NCBI GenBank assembly: GCA_032718475.1
Contig: JAUCBJ010006895.1
Span: forward strand, 62,001 to 126,000
DNA from: Nemertoderma westbladi
Lineage: Eukaryota; Xenacoelomorpha; Nemertodermatida; Nemertodermatidae
Length of the DNA stretch: 64,000 bases
Reading direction: 5' to 3'
Positions 30,600-44,451 of the stretch are shown piece by piece; the first letter of the stretch is position 1; every line of letters starts with the position of its first letter. The notes under the pieces were generated by a model. The model was not told the DNA's origin. It was given only the letters and a program-made list of their open reading frames with translations, and did no database searches. A program made the translations under genes and the position numbers.

Positions 30600-30910
30600 G
30601 GGATCGGCATGCTGCAATGCAGCTGCATTTTTAAGAATGATGTGCCGGCTTGTCGACAAAATTGCGCCGCCACAACTCCCTATCACCCATGACATTTGAT
30701 CGATCATCCGCATCTTCAAGGCCAATTTCCTTTAAGATGCGTCTCAAGAAAGTCATGAGCTGTCCACCATGCTTATTCACTCCATGAGGCTGCCAAAGTA
30801 CAAAATGTAATGCACTGGCTGGTCCTCACGGCGAAAGCAATGTCCTGCAAAGCGGAGGCGATATTGTTCTAGTGTCAAGCTTGGGGGAACCAATGAGACA
30901 CCTATGTTAT
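30557..30910 (-). mobile_element. LINE-R 3' fragment with (TAG)n tail
   Basis: A (CTA)n tract on the plus strand (30557-30599, about 14 units) is followed by GGGATCGGCATGCTGC and about 300 bp matching the 3' end of LINE-R at 26770-27060. Similarity ends near 30905 (GAGACACCTATGTTAT). It is 5'-truncated and non-coding. The 76-codon plus frame and 69-codon minus frame here are readings of the CTA tract. Confidence 0.9.
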
Positions 30911-31160
30911 TGGATAAATAATGTATATTTATTAAGACAACAACAAAGTACAGGTCAGCCTATAGAAAAAATTTATATGATCTTTTCTTCTAGTAAAATA
31001 AAGTTTTTGTATACATAAGGTTCACATTACGTACGCTAAATAAGAAAATAAATATTATTTTAAACACCATAAAAGCCCCACAATGGAAGAAAAAATTGGA
31101 TTCTGATTATTAAATCTTGCAACGTAACAGTAACGAGAAACAATTCAAATAAATATAAAT
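30911..31160. other. Unassigned flank of the satellite
   Basis: AT-rich single-copy-looking DNA between the LINE-R fragment and the satellite. No feature is seen. Confidence 0.4.
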
Positions 31161-34100
31161 ACTGCTGTATGTATAGAATACCAAGTTATTGATACACATT
31201 AATAATAATTACTGCTGTACGTATAGAATACCAAGTTATTGATACACATTAATAATAATTACTGCTGTTTGTATAGAATACCGAGTTATTGATACACATT
31301 AATAATTACATTAATAATAATTACTGCTGTATGTATAGAATACCAAGTTATTGATACACATTAATAATAATTACTGCTGTATGTATAGAATACCAAGTTA
31401 TTGATACACATTAATAATAATTACTGCTGTATGTATAGAATACCAAGTTATTGATACACATTAATAATAATTACTGCTGTATGTATTGAATACCAAGTTA
31501 TTGATACACATTAATAATAATTACTGCTGTAAGTATAGAATACCAAGTTATTGATACACATTAATAATTACATTAATAATAATTACTGCTGTATGTATAG
31601 AATACCAAGTTATTGATACACATTAATAATAATTACTGCTGTATGTATAGAATACCAAGTTATTGATACACATTAATAATTACATTAATAATAATTACTG
31701 CTGTATGTATAGAATACCAAGTTATTGATACACATTAATAATAATTACTGCTGTATGTATAGAATACCAAGTTATTGATACACATTAATAATTACATTAA
31801 TAATAATTACTGCTGTATGTATAGAATACCAAGTTATTGATACACATTAATAATTACATTAATAATAATTACTGCTGTATGTATAGAATACCAAGTTATT
31901 GATACACATTAATAATAATTACTGCTGTATGTATAGAATACCAAGTTATTGATACACATTAATAATAATTACTGCTGTATGTATAGAATACCAAGTTATT
32001 GATACACATTAATAATTACATTAATAATAATTACTGCTTTATGTATAGAATACCAATTTATTGATACACATTAATAATAATTACTGCTGTATGTATAGAA
32101 TACCAAGTTATTGATACACATTAATAATTACATTAATAATAATTACTGCTGTATGTATAGAATACCAAGTTATTGATACACATTAATAATAATTACTGCT
32201 GTATGTATAGAATACCAAGTTATTGATACACATTAATAATTATATTAATAATAATTACTGCTGTATGTATAGAATACCAAGTTATTGATACACATTAATA
32301 ATAATTACTGCTGTATGTATAGAATACCAAGTTATTGATACACATTAATAATAATTACTGCTGTATGTAAAGAATACCAAGTTATTGATACACATTAATA
32401 ATAATTACTGCTGTATGTATAGAATACCAAGTTATTGATACACATTAATAATTACATTAATAATAATTACTGCTGTATGTATAGAATACCAAGTTATTGA
32501 TACACATTAATAATTACATTAATAATAATTACTGCTGTATGTATAGAATACCAAGTTATTGATACACATTAATAATTACATTAATAATAATTACTGCTGT
32601 ATGTATAGAATACCAAGTTATTGATACACATTAATAATAATTACTGCTGTATGTATAGAATACCAAGTTATTGATACACATTAATAATTACATTAATAAT
32701 AATTACTGCTGTATGTATAGAATACCAAGTTATTGATACACATTAATAATAATTACTGCTGTATGTATAGAATACCAAGTTATTGATACACATTAATAAT
32801 TACATTAATAATAATTACTGCTGTATGTATAGAATACCAAGTTATTGATACACATTAATAATTATATTAATAATAATTACTGCTGTATGTATAGAATACC
32901 AAGTTATTGATACACATTAATAATTACATTAATAATAATTACTGCTGTATGTATAGAATACCAAGTTATTGATACACATTAATAATTACATTAATAATAA
33001 TTACTGCTGTATGTATAGAATACCAAGTTATTGATACACATTAATAATTATATTAATAATAATTACTGCTGTATGTATAGAATACCAAGTTATTGATACA
33101 CATTAATAATTACATTAATAATAATTACTGCTGTATGTATAGAATACCAAGTTATTGATACACATTAATAATTACATTAATAATAATTACTGCTGTATGT
33201 ATAGAATACCAAGTTATTGATACACATTAATAATTACATTAATAATAATTACTGCTGTATGTATAGAATACCAAGTTATTGATACACATTAATAATTATA
33301 TTAATAATAATTACTGCTGTATGTATAGAATACCAAGTTATTGATACACATTAATAATTACATTAATAATAATTACTGCTGTATGTATAGAATACCAAGT
33401 TATTGATACACATTAATAATTACATTAATAATAATTACTGCTGTATGTATAGAATACCAAGTTATTGATACACATTAATAATTATATTAATAATAATTAC
33501 TGCTGTATGTATAGAATACCAAGTTATTGATACACATTAATAATTACATTAATAATAATTACTGCTGTATGTATAGAATACCAAGTTATTGATACACATT
33601 AATAATTACATTAATAATAATTACTGCTGTATGTATAGAATACCAAGTTATTGATACACATTAATAATTACATTAATAATAATTACTGCTGTATGTATAG
33701 AATACCAAGTTATTGATACACATTAATAATAATTACTGCTGTATGTATAGAATACCAAGTTATTGATACACATTAATAATTACATTAATAATAATTACTG
33801 CTGTATGTATAGAATACCAAGTTATTGATACACATTAATAATTATATTAATAATAATTACTGCTGTATGTATAGAATACCAAGTTATTGATACACATTAA
33901 TAATTACATTAATAATAATTACTGCTGTATGTATAGAATACCAAGTTATTGATACACATTAATAATTACATTAATAATAATTACTGCTGTATGTATAGAA
34001 TACCAAGTTATTGATACACATTAATAATTATATTAATAATAATTACTGCTGTATGTATAGAATTCCAAGTTATTGATACACATTAATAATAATTACTGCT

Positions 34101-37100
34101 GTATGTATAGAATACCAAGTTATTGATACACATTAATAATAATTACTGCTGTATGTATAGAATACCAAGTTATTGATACACATTAATAATAATTACTGCT
34201 GTATGTATAGAATACCAAGTTATTGATACACATTATTAATTACATTAATAATAATTACTGCTGTATGTATAGAATACCAAGTTATTGATACACATTAATA
34301 ATAATTACTGCTGTATGTATAGAATACCAAGTTATTGATACACATTAATAATTACATTAATAATAATTACTGCTGTATGTATAGAATACCAAGTTATTGA
34401 TACACATTAATAATAATTACTGCTGTATGTATAGAATACCAAGTTATTGATACACATTAATAATAATTACTGCTGTATGTATAGAATTCCAAGTTATTGA
34501 TACACATTAATAATAATTACTGCTGTATGTATAGAATACCAAGTTATTGATACACATTAATAATAATTACTGCTGTATGTATAGAATACCAAGTTATTGA
34601 TACACATTAATAATAATTACTGCTGTATGTATAGAATACCAAGTTATTGATACACATTAATAATTACATTAATAATAATTACTGCTGTATGTATAGAATA
34701 CCAAGTTATTGATACACATTAATAATAATTACTGCTGTATGTATAGAATACCAAGTTATTGATACACATTAATAATAATTACTGCTGTATGTATAGAATA
34801 CCAAGTTATTGATACACATTAATAATAATTACTGCTGTATGTATAGAATACCAAGTTATTGATACACATTAATAATTACATTAATAATAATTACTGCTGT
34901 ATGTATAGAATACCAAGTTATTGATACACATTAATAATAATTACTGCTGTATGTATAGAATACCAAGTTATTGATACACATTAATAATTACATTAATAAT
35001 AATTACTGCTGTATGTATAGAATACCAAGTTATTGATACACATTAATAATAATTACTGCTGTATGTATAGAATACCAAGTTATTGATACACATTAATAAT
35101 AATTACTGCTGTATGTATAGAATACCAAGTTATTGATACACATTATTAATTACATTAATAATAATTACTGCTGTATGTATAGAATACCAAGTTATTGATA
35201 CACATTAATAATAATTACTGCTGTATGTATAGAATACCAAGTTATTGATACACATTAATAATTACATTAATAATAATTACTGCTGTATGTATAGAATACC
35301 AAGTTATTGATACACATTAATAATAATTACTGCTGTATGTATAGAATACCAAGTTATTGATACACATTAATAATAATTACTGCTGTATGTATAGAATTCC
35401 AAGTTATTGATACACATTAATAATAATTACTGCTGTATGTATAGAATACCAAGTTATTGATACACATTAATAATAATTACTGCTGTATGTATAGAATACC
35501 AAGTTATTGATACACATTAATAATAATTACTGCTGTATGTATAGAATACCAAGTTATTGATACACATTAATAATTACATTAATAATAATTACTGCTGTAT
35601 GTATAGAATACCAAGTTATTGATACACATTAATAATAATTACTGCTGTATGTATAGAATACCAAGTTATTGATACACATTAATAATAATTACTGCTGTAT
35701 GTATAGAATACCAAGTTATTGATACACATTAATAATAATTACTGCTGTATGTATAGAATACCAAGTTATTGATACACATTAATAATTACATTAATAATAA
35801 TTACTGCTGTATGTATAGAATACCAAGTTATTGATACACATTAATAATAATTACTGCTGTATGTATAGAATACCAAGTTATTGATACACATTAATAATTA
35901 CATTAATAATAATTACTGCTGTATGTATAGAATACCAAGTTATTGATACACATTAATAATAATTACTGCTGTATGTATAGAATACCAAGTTATTGATACA
36001 CATTAATAATTACATTAATAATAATTACTGCTGTATGTATAGAATACCAAGTTATTGATACACATTAATAATTACATTAATAATAATTACTGCTGTATGT
36101 ATAGAATACCAAGTTATTGATACACATTAATAATAATTACTGCTGTATGTATAGAATACCAAGTCATTGATACACATTAATAATTACATTAATAATAATT
36201 ACTGCTGTATGTATAGAATACTAAGTTATTGATACACATTAATAATAATTACTGCTGTATGTATAGAATACCAAGTTATTGATACACATTAATAATAATT
36301 ACTGCTGTATGTATAGAATACCAAGTTATTGATACACATTAATAATTATATTAATAATAATTACTGCTGTATGTATAGAATACCAAGTTATTGATACACA
36401 TTAATAATAATTACTGCTGTATGTATAGAATACCAAGTTATTGATACACATTAATAATAATTACTGCTGTATGTATAGAATACCAAGTTATTGATACACA
36501 TTAATAATAATTACTGCTGTATGTATAGAATACCAAGTTATTGATACACATTAATAATTATATTAATAATAATTACTGCTGTATGTATAGAATACCAAGT
36601 TATTGATACACATTAATAATTACATTAATAATAATTACTGCTGTATGTATAGAATACCAAGTTATTGATACACATTAATAATAATTACTGCTGTATGTAT
36701 AGAATACCAAGTTATTGATACACATTAATAATAATTACTGCTGTATGTATAGAATACCAAGTTATTGATACACATTAATAATTACATTAATAATAATTAC
36801 TGCTGTATGTATAGAATACCAAGTTATTGATACACATTAATAATAATTACTGTTGTATGTATAGAATACCAAGTTATTGATACACATTAATAATTACATT
36901 AATAATAATTACTGCTGTATGTATAGAATACCAAGTTATTGATACACATTAATAATTACATTAATAATAATTACTGCTGTATGTATAGAATACCAAGTTA
37001 TTGATACACATTAATAATAATTACTGCTGTATGTATAGAATACCAAGTTATTGATACACATTAATAATTACATTAATAATAATTACTGCTGTATGTATAG

Positions 37101-39535
37101 AATACCAAGTTATTGATACACATTAATAATTACATTAATAATAATTACTGCTGTATGTATAGAATACCAAGTTATTGATACACATTAATAATTACATTAA
37201 TAATAATTACTGCTGTATGTATAGAATACCAAGTTATTGATACACATTAATAATTATATTAATAATAATTACTGCTGTATGTATAGAATACCAAGTTATT
37301 GATACACATTAATAATTACATTAATAATAATTACTGCTGTATGTATAGAATACCAAGTTATTGATACACATTAATAATAATTACTGCTGTATGTATAGAA
37401 TACCAAGTTATTGATACACATTAATAATTATATTAATAATAATTACTGCTGTATGTATAGAATACCAAGTTATTGATACACATTAATAATTACATTAATA
37501 ATAATTACTGCTGTATGTATAGAATACCAAGTTATTGATACACATTAATAATTACATTAATAATAATTACTGCTGTATGTATAGAATACCAAGTTATTGA
37601 TACACATTAATAATAATTACTGCTGTATGTATAGAATACCAAGTTATTGATACACATTAATAATTATATTAATAATAATTACTGCTGTATGTATAGAATA
37701 CCAAGTTATTGATACACTTTAATAATTACATTAATAATAATTACTGCTGTATGTATAGAATACCAAGTTATTGATACACATTAATAATTACATTAATAAT
37801 AATTACTGCTGTATGTATAGAATACCAAGTTATTGATACACATTAATAATAATTACTGCTGTATGTATAGAATACCAAGTTATTGATACACATTAATAAT
37901 AATTACTGCTGTATGTATAGAATACCAAGTTATTGATACACATTAATAATAATTACTGCTGTATGTATAGAATACCAAGTTATTGATACACATTAATAAT
38001 TACATTAATAATAATTACTGCTGTATGTATAGAATACCAAGTTATTGATACACATTAATAATTACATTAATAATAATTACTGCTGTATGTATAGAATACC
38101 AAGTTATTGATACACATTAATAATTACATTAATAATAATTACTGCTGTATGTATAGAATACCAAGTTATTGATACACATTAATAATTACATTAATAATAA
38201 TTACTGCTGTATGTATAGAATACCAAGTTATTGATACACATTAATAATAATTACTGCTGTTTGTATAGAATACCAAGTTATTGATACACATTAATAATTA
38301 CATTAATAATAATTACTGCTGTATGTATAGAATACCAAGTTATTGATACACATTAATAATAATTACTGCTGTATGTATAGAATACCAAGTTATTGATACA
38401 CATTAATAATAATTACTGCTGTATGTATAGAATACCAAGTTATTGATACACATTAATAATAATTACTGCTGTATGTATAGAATACCAAGTTATTGATACA
38501 CATTAATAATTACATTAATAATAATTACTGCTGTATGTATAGAATACCAAGTTATTGATACACATTAATAATTACATTAATAATAATTACTGCTGTATGT
38601 ATAGAATACCAAGTTATTGATACACATTAATAATAATTACTGCTGTATGTATAGAATACCAAGTTATTGATACACATTAATAATTACATTAATAATAATT
38701 ACTGCTGTATGTATAGAATACCAAGTTATTGATACACATTAATAATTACATTAATAATAATTACTGCTGTATGTATAGAATACCAAGTTATTGATACACA
38801 TTAATAATTACATTAATAATAATTACTGCTGTATGTATAGAATACCAAGTTATTGATACACATTAATAATAATTACTGCTGTTTGTATAGAATACCAAGT
38901 TATTGATACACATTAATAATAATTACTGCTGTATGTATAGAATACCAAGTTATTGATATACATTAATAATTACATTAATAATAATTACTGCTGTATGTAT
39001 AGAATACCAAGTTATTGATACACATTAATAATAATTACTGCTGTATGTATAGAATACCAAGTTATTGATACACATTAATAATAATTACTGCTGTATGTAT
39101 AGAATACCAAGTTATTGATACACATTAATAATTACTGCTGTTTGTATAGAATACCAAGTTATTGATACACATTAATAATTACATTAATAATAATTACTGC
39201 TGTACGTATAGAATACCAAGTTATTGATACACATTAATAATTATATTAATAATAATTACTGCTGTATGTATAGAATACCAAGTTATTGATACACATTAAT
39301 AATAATTACTGCTGTATGTATAGAATACCAAGTTATTGATACACATTAATAATAATTACTACTGTATGTATAGAATACCAAGTTATTGATACACATTAAT
39401 AATTACATTAATAATAATTACTGCTGTATGTATAGAATACCAAGTTATTGATACACATTAATAATAATTACTACTGTATGTATAGAATACCAAGTTATTG
39501 ATACACATTAATAATTATATTAATAATAATAACTG
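31161..39535 (+). repeat. 8.4-kb satellite of mixed 50-bp and 62-bp units
   Basis: About 150 head-to-tail units with a nearly invariant 40-bp core that starts ACTGCTGTATGTATAGAATA and continues CCAAGTTATTGATACACATT. Only the linker after the core varies: AATAATAATT gives a 50-bp unit (S), while AATAATTACATTAATAATAATT gives a 62-bp unit (Lc), and the same linker with ATTATATT in place of ATTACATT gives Lt. Rare base changes (GAATTCCAAG, CATTATTAAT, TGTTTGTATAG, GAATACTAAG) mark individual units. The order of S, Lc and Lt is not random. The array is interrupted by nothing else and has no coding frame. Unit identity is very high, as after recent amplification or homogenisation. Confidence 0.97.
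34081..36005 (+). repeat. 910-bp higher-order tandem duplication inside the satellite
   Basis: Diagnostic variants recur exactly 910 bp apart: CATTATTAAT at 34231 and 35141, and the GAATTCC unit near 34486 and 35396. The S/L order between them is the same. Comparing unit by unit, the match runs from about 34081 to about 36005, where the second copy diverges, so one 910-bp block was duplicated in tandem about 2.1 times. Confidence 0.9.
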
Positions 39536-39727
39536 CCAACTACCAAATTAATTAAAACTGAAATTAAAACATTACAGAGAAGGAGTCAATCAACAAATCT
39601 CATTAATTTATCTTTTGAACGGTGTATCACAATTTTTACATTTTATAAATCACGAGATATTCAAAATTAAAATGAGTGGAAATGAAATTTAAGGCCATTA
39701 ATCATAATCAGTTGAGATACTCGTTCG
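39536..39727. other. Unassigned satellite flank
   Basis: The last satellite unit fades into AACTGCCAACTACC and AT-rich DNA. Nothing else is recognised. Confidence 0.4.
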
Positions 39728-40325
39728 TGGGGCCTTCGCGCAGCATGAGAGCTTATATTAGAAAGTACATTATACTAATCTCTATCATATATACGAAAAA
39801 AATATGAGCAAAGGCGAAGCCTCAGTTTGTGACAAACTAGTTGTAAAAAGAGAGATCCATTTCAGTTTGCCCTTATAAACTTTAACTGTCATTTGTAAAC
39901 CTTCTAACTAGGGCTATTTAAGTTAAGTATGACATTTTTAGTTTTACAATACTCTTCTCCTTCATTAGCCTTGTTGCGCTCGTCCTGTTTTGTCTTAAAA
40001 TAATTTTTATAACTATTTAACTTTAACTATAAAAACCTTTCTAACTCGAAACTGTGAGAGTGATTTATGATTTATGCTGATTTATGGCAGATGGACACTC
40101 ATATCCACTGTAAACTCGTTGTATTCGTTCGTTTTTGACCAAACTTCAGATTCTTACTAAGCTTTTGACGGACTACATACATACCAAGTTTCGTTTAATT
40201 TCATCAAGGAATAACCGAGTTATTAGCGATCAAAAATTTACGACGTCGACGACGACGACGACGACGACAACTCGTTAATGGGACCCATATGCTAAGGATT
40301 CGATCACTTCGTGGCTCGCCCCACA
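39728..40325. mobile_element. Non-coding element related to the 17.8-kb MITE
   Basis: Starts GTGGGGCCTTCGCGCAGCAT, nearly the same words as at 17817, and ends with a (GACGAC)n tract (40246-40269) followed by CTAAGGATTCGATCACTTCG. Just before the tract, ACCAAGTTTCGTTTAATTTC and ACCGAGTTATTAGCG resemble the equivalent region at 18120-18180. No coding frame is found. Its terminal inverted repeats are less clear than in the 17.8-kb copy, so the limits are approximate. Confidence 0.6.
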
Positions 40326-40633
40326 CTCAGTTATCTAATAAATATTTACATTGGATTTCGACAGAGGCGATAACAGCTGGCTACAGTAATTTCTATTACA
40401 AACACACAGATAGTGAGAGAGTAATACTGTAACTAATACTGATCTATGAATATTGCCATCCTAAAGCCAACAGCAGTGCACTTTATAACATAATGCCAAA
40501 CAAACAGCTAGTACCTGGCTTGTGTTTTTATCATTTCGAAGAGATGTGTTCGACCTTAGAGTTCAAGCAGCAGTGACCATCTATAGCTGTCTTTACAGTA
40601 ATAAATTAATTAATGGGCCTACTTGCGGGAGGT
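40326..40633. other. Unassigned spacer
   Basis: No gene or repeat is seen between the two non-coding DNA elements. Confidence 0.4.
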
Positions 40634-42143
40634 ATAAGGGGTAACGAGGTGCCCTGAATCGAGTGGCGGGGTGTGTTTTTAATAAAATCACGAGGAAACG
40701 TTCGAAATGGTTGGTTTGAGTAAGCGCGGGAAGTCAAAATGATTTTGAAATCGGCTGTGATTAGCTTCTACATATTTGACGTCACTACACAGTGCTCAGA
40801 CAATTTCTTATATTGTTTTCTAAGGAGGGTAATTTTGGATCCATTCAAAGTTACATTTAATCTTAATCATTTCATCACATGTGAAAACAGAGTGTCTTGC
40901 GCGTATTTTAGCAATAGAATTCATTAAATTCATGATGATGAAAATATTATTGATAAAATGAATCAATTCACAATTATAAACTCGCAGTTTGCCTGAACGG
41001 TATGCAAATAGTATTGAACCACTCAGCCCTATAAACCTATTGCATTGCAGTATCGGAGTATTGCTGTATTGCAGCTTTAAGTTCATTAAGTTTAAATGTG
41101 TACTGGTCACCGGTAGCATAAGAGTTGTACAGCGGTAGATTTACTCAACGTAATGAACTTAAGCAACAATAAAGCAATAGGCCTACTCCGATACTGCAAT
41201 GCAATAGGTGGCTAGGGCTGAGTTGATTAGTTCTTGCATACGGGGTCAGGCAATCTACCAAGTGTGCAAAATTGCAAACAGTATTATTGATAAGTGTTTG
41301 TAGTGTTAAAAGACGCGCTTGACTCTCCGATTTCAATTGATATAAGCCAGGTGAGAAATGATTGTAGAGCGAACCATATCAAATTATTGATGAACTTGTA
41401 GTGACCTAACAACACGAATTATTGGGTCAACATGAGAGCGGGATATTCAAACAGGGATATATAGGACTACTACCTAGGCCTACTCTACTGCTGTACGATA
41501 TACAGCTTACTGCGCTGTCAGATCAGTTATCATATCTGCATATGCAATTATATCTGTTATCAATGCTATAACTAATTATTAATGAACGATCATTAAAAAC
41601 TCATTAATTGACAATCATTAAACTCTAAACTTTAAACTTTAAACATTAAATATTGTTGAATGACCTTTAGTCAGTCAGCCTTATTTGCTTAACCTTTTGT
41701 GGTGACTGGTATATATATTAAAGTTACATAGATATAACTTATGCAATCAATTTTGTAATATTAATTATACAATTTGTAAATTAAACATTTGTCTAAAGGT
41801 AAAATTATATTTCGAATTTATTTCACATTGTTCATATTGTTTTCTTAATTAATCTTAATCAATTGACTTTATTGTGCACGAAAATTATTGAACCTTACAA
41901 TTATGTAGATTAAATGTGTATTTAAATCGATCGAAAATCAAACCATAGAAAACAATATAAGAAATTATCTGAGTACTGCTAAGTGACGTCATGTCAAATA
42001 TGTAACAGCCAATCACAGCCGATTTTCAAAATTGGCTTCCCAGGCTTACTTATACTTAAACCCGCCATTTCGACCGATTCTTCATGTTTTTACAAAAATC
42101 ACACACGCCGCCACTCGATTCAGGGAACCTTGTCACCCCTTAT
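40634..42143. mobile_element. 1.5-kb DNA element with ~150-bp terminal inverted repeats
   Basis: Left terminus 40634-40785 starts ATAAGGGGTAACGAGGTGCC and contains CTGAATCGAGTGGCGG and GAAATCGGCTGTGATTAG. The right terminus 41983-42143, reversed, shows the same landmarks in order (CACAGCCGATTTTC, CCGCCACTCGATTCAGGG, CACCCCTTAT). Identity is imperfect, roughly three quarters by eye. No transposase frame is present, so it is non-autonomous. A second, independent foldback sits inside (40991-41251). Target duplication is unclear (possibly AT or TA). Confidence 0.8.
40991..41251. repeat. Inner foldback within the 1.5-kb element
   Basis: The left arm (40991-41087: GCCTGAACGGTATGCAA, ACTCAGCCCTATAAACC, TGCATTGCAGTATCGGAGTA, TTAAGTTCATTA) is mirrored by the right arm (41152-41251: TAATGAACTTAA, TACTCCGATACTGCAATGCA, GGGCTGAGTTGA, TTGCATACGGGGTCAGGC). 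The loop is about 65 bp. Confidence 0.85.
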
Positions 42144-43247
42144 TCGATTGTTTCTAGCCCAACAATTTTTTCGCGCACCAACCCTATTGATTCCCTAGAT
42201 CATCCGGGCGTGACCGGACAATTGCCGATTTTATTAGTTGTAGTTAGTGGATCGGCCCATATTAAACCTAATCCATCATGTCTGTCCCCTTCCATACTAC
42301 TACACTTGTACCGAAAGTCTAACATTTATTGCTGAAGAATTACAACACATCGTACGCATTCATCTGTCCATATTTCCATATTTCCATCTGAATCAGAACT
42401 GTGGCAACTCAAACCATAACCAACTGCCACAAGTGATGTAAGAATCAATAAAGTGTTTCATAATTATTGAAAGGAATTTATACTAAAGTGATTGTAATTG
42501 TATAATATAATATATTAACAAAATAAATATTATTATTTCAAATATTGATTAAGATAATCTGAAGGCAATACAATAATTAAATTTAGTAATCAATCAAAAG
42601 TAAACACAAATGCCAAAGATGTGATGTTTGGGTAACTGCTCAAGGTCTAGAAATCATACAGTAATGCATTGGATGTTGCATATTTTTCCTTGAGATGGGG
42701 TGCGGGTTTTAGGTGAGGGCTGGCTGGTGATGTCGATGTGTCTAAAGTTCACCAGTGGTTGTGAGGACGTGATTAAAACGTGATAGTTGTCTAGGTAGAA
42801 CGTGTGAATCCCAGGTGATGGGGATCAAGCACTTAACCTCGTCATTGTGTGACTGTCGCTGTGTTACTATATGTAATACATCAAACAGGCCAGGAAGTCA
42901 TGTTCCGCTTCATTAGTTCCTGCTGATGCAAATGAATCATTACTTTCTTCAAACTTCAAAGGTGCAAAGCTCCAGTCTTTAGTTCCCGCATCTCGTTATT
43001 TAACATTTTCATTTCAATTTGGAACTTTTATGATGAAAAAATTTATTAAACTCAGCTGGACATGGTAGCATTTATATTATTTGGTTTTGCGGTAAAGTCT
43101 TCAAGTAATAAGGATTAAGGAACGGCGTTTGATTATTTATAAATTACCTACTTTTGATTGAGTATACTTAATTTGTTTAACTTTACTGGAGACAGTGTGT
43201 AATAAAATTAAAACAAGATGCAGTATGGTATAATCGTCATAGGACGC
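42144..43247. other. Unassigned DNA before the BEL element
   Basis: Short chance frames only. The last bases before 43248 include GACGC (43243-43247), the left copy of the BEL/Pao target-site duplication. Confidence 0.4.
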
Positions 43248-44451
43248 CGTAAAAGCTTTTGCGTAATTAGCCGGTTATTTTCCCTTAAAGTACTCTGTAG
43301 TTGGTTTGCCAGGCATAAAGAGGCCGTGTCCTTGCTGTACTGGTGTTTTAGAGGACATAAAAGTCATTTCTTATGTATTTGTACTGTATTTGTACTTTAG
43401 AGGACATAATCCACAATCTCGTGACGCAATAGCTGGATACTTTTGAAAACAGTGTCGCTACCATGACGACGGCTAGCAGCTGATATTGCCACGTCGACGT
43501 TTCTTTGTTTCTTTGTTCTCTCGTTGTTCAGGTTGACCAATCAGAGCGTTTGTTGTCTCTGTGTTGGAGGTGTATACAGAAACTCAGTAGTTCAGTGTTA
43601 TGTTTTTGCCCAGAGCCTAAGAACCGGCTTTTGGCACCTCCGTGTTTTCAGTTTTTAGTCTTACACTAGTAGGCTTAATTATAAGGACATATATCCTTTA
43701 ACTGCAATTTCGTAATCACTGCTGACACACGGCTTTTAATAACTGCTGAAACTGCTAAAATTTACCTGCTCAATCGATACTGTATACTGCTATTTGTTGT
43801 CGGTTATTCATTATATTTGTTGATGAATTATTATATTGGAATAACGAGAAATAACCCCGAAAACCCAATATTCTTGATATACCGAAGGTAAGAGAGAAAG
43901 GTTACCAATAACTATTGTGACTTATGTTAAAGTGGTTTGAAGTGAATCTAATGTTATTTGATAGACCCTACATGAGTCAGTCTGTGTTCCTTTTATATGT
44001 GACTAAAATCAGTGAAGATTGGCAGATTAGTGTGCAGTATTGTGCAGCATTGTGTATGAGTGAGTCTGTTAAAGAAGCAATTCCTAAAGAATGCGCCATA
44101 TATGTGAATTATAATTGAGCCATATCGTTGTGAGTAGTTTAAGTCATAACTCTGTTTATATAGATAAAGCGCCACGTCCTAAAGGAACTGTTAATATTCC
44201 CGAAGGTGAATAATATTGTCAGAGATTATATAATACTGTCAGTCGAATAATACATTAGGCTTACATAGCAATAAAAATTAAGCCGTCGAACCCAATCTCC
44301 TGGGAATATCCAGCGGGTGAATGATCGCGCACAGATTGGTTTCGACTAGTGTAGTGAATCAAATACTTGTCATAGGCTAAAAAGCGATTTATTATCTAGA
44401 AGACATCTTAATTTGGCGGGTTAAACTGCCAAAGGTCTGAAAGCGCGAACA
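43248..44451 (+). repeat. 5' LTR of the BEL/Pao element
   Basis: 1204 bp, ending GCGCGAACA. The first base is C, whereas the 3' LTR begins with T (TGTAAAAGCTTTTGC), so the canonical TG...CA ends are intact only in the 3' copy. An AATAAA polyadenylation signal lies near 44269. The short frames inside are the same in both LTRs and have no recognised function. Confidence 0.95.

Noticed and set aside
30469-30725. Poly-Leu and poly-Ser frames
   Set aside because: Readings of the (CTA)n LINE tail.
31161-39535. CRISPR-like regular array
   Set aside because: No unique spacers; the variable part is only three linker types, in a eukaryotic setting. It is a satellite.
43924-44175. 64-codon plus and 60-codon minus frames, repeated at 57707-57958
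   Set aside because: Identical only because both lie in the LTRs; no start context or motif.
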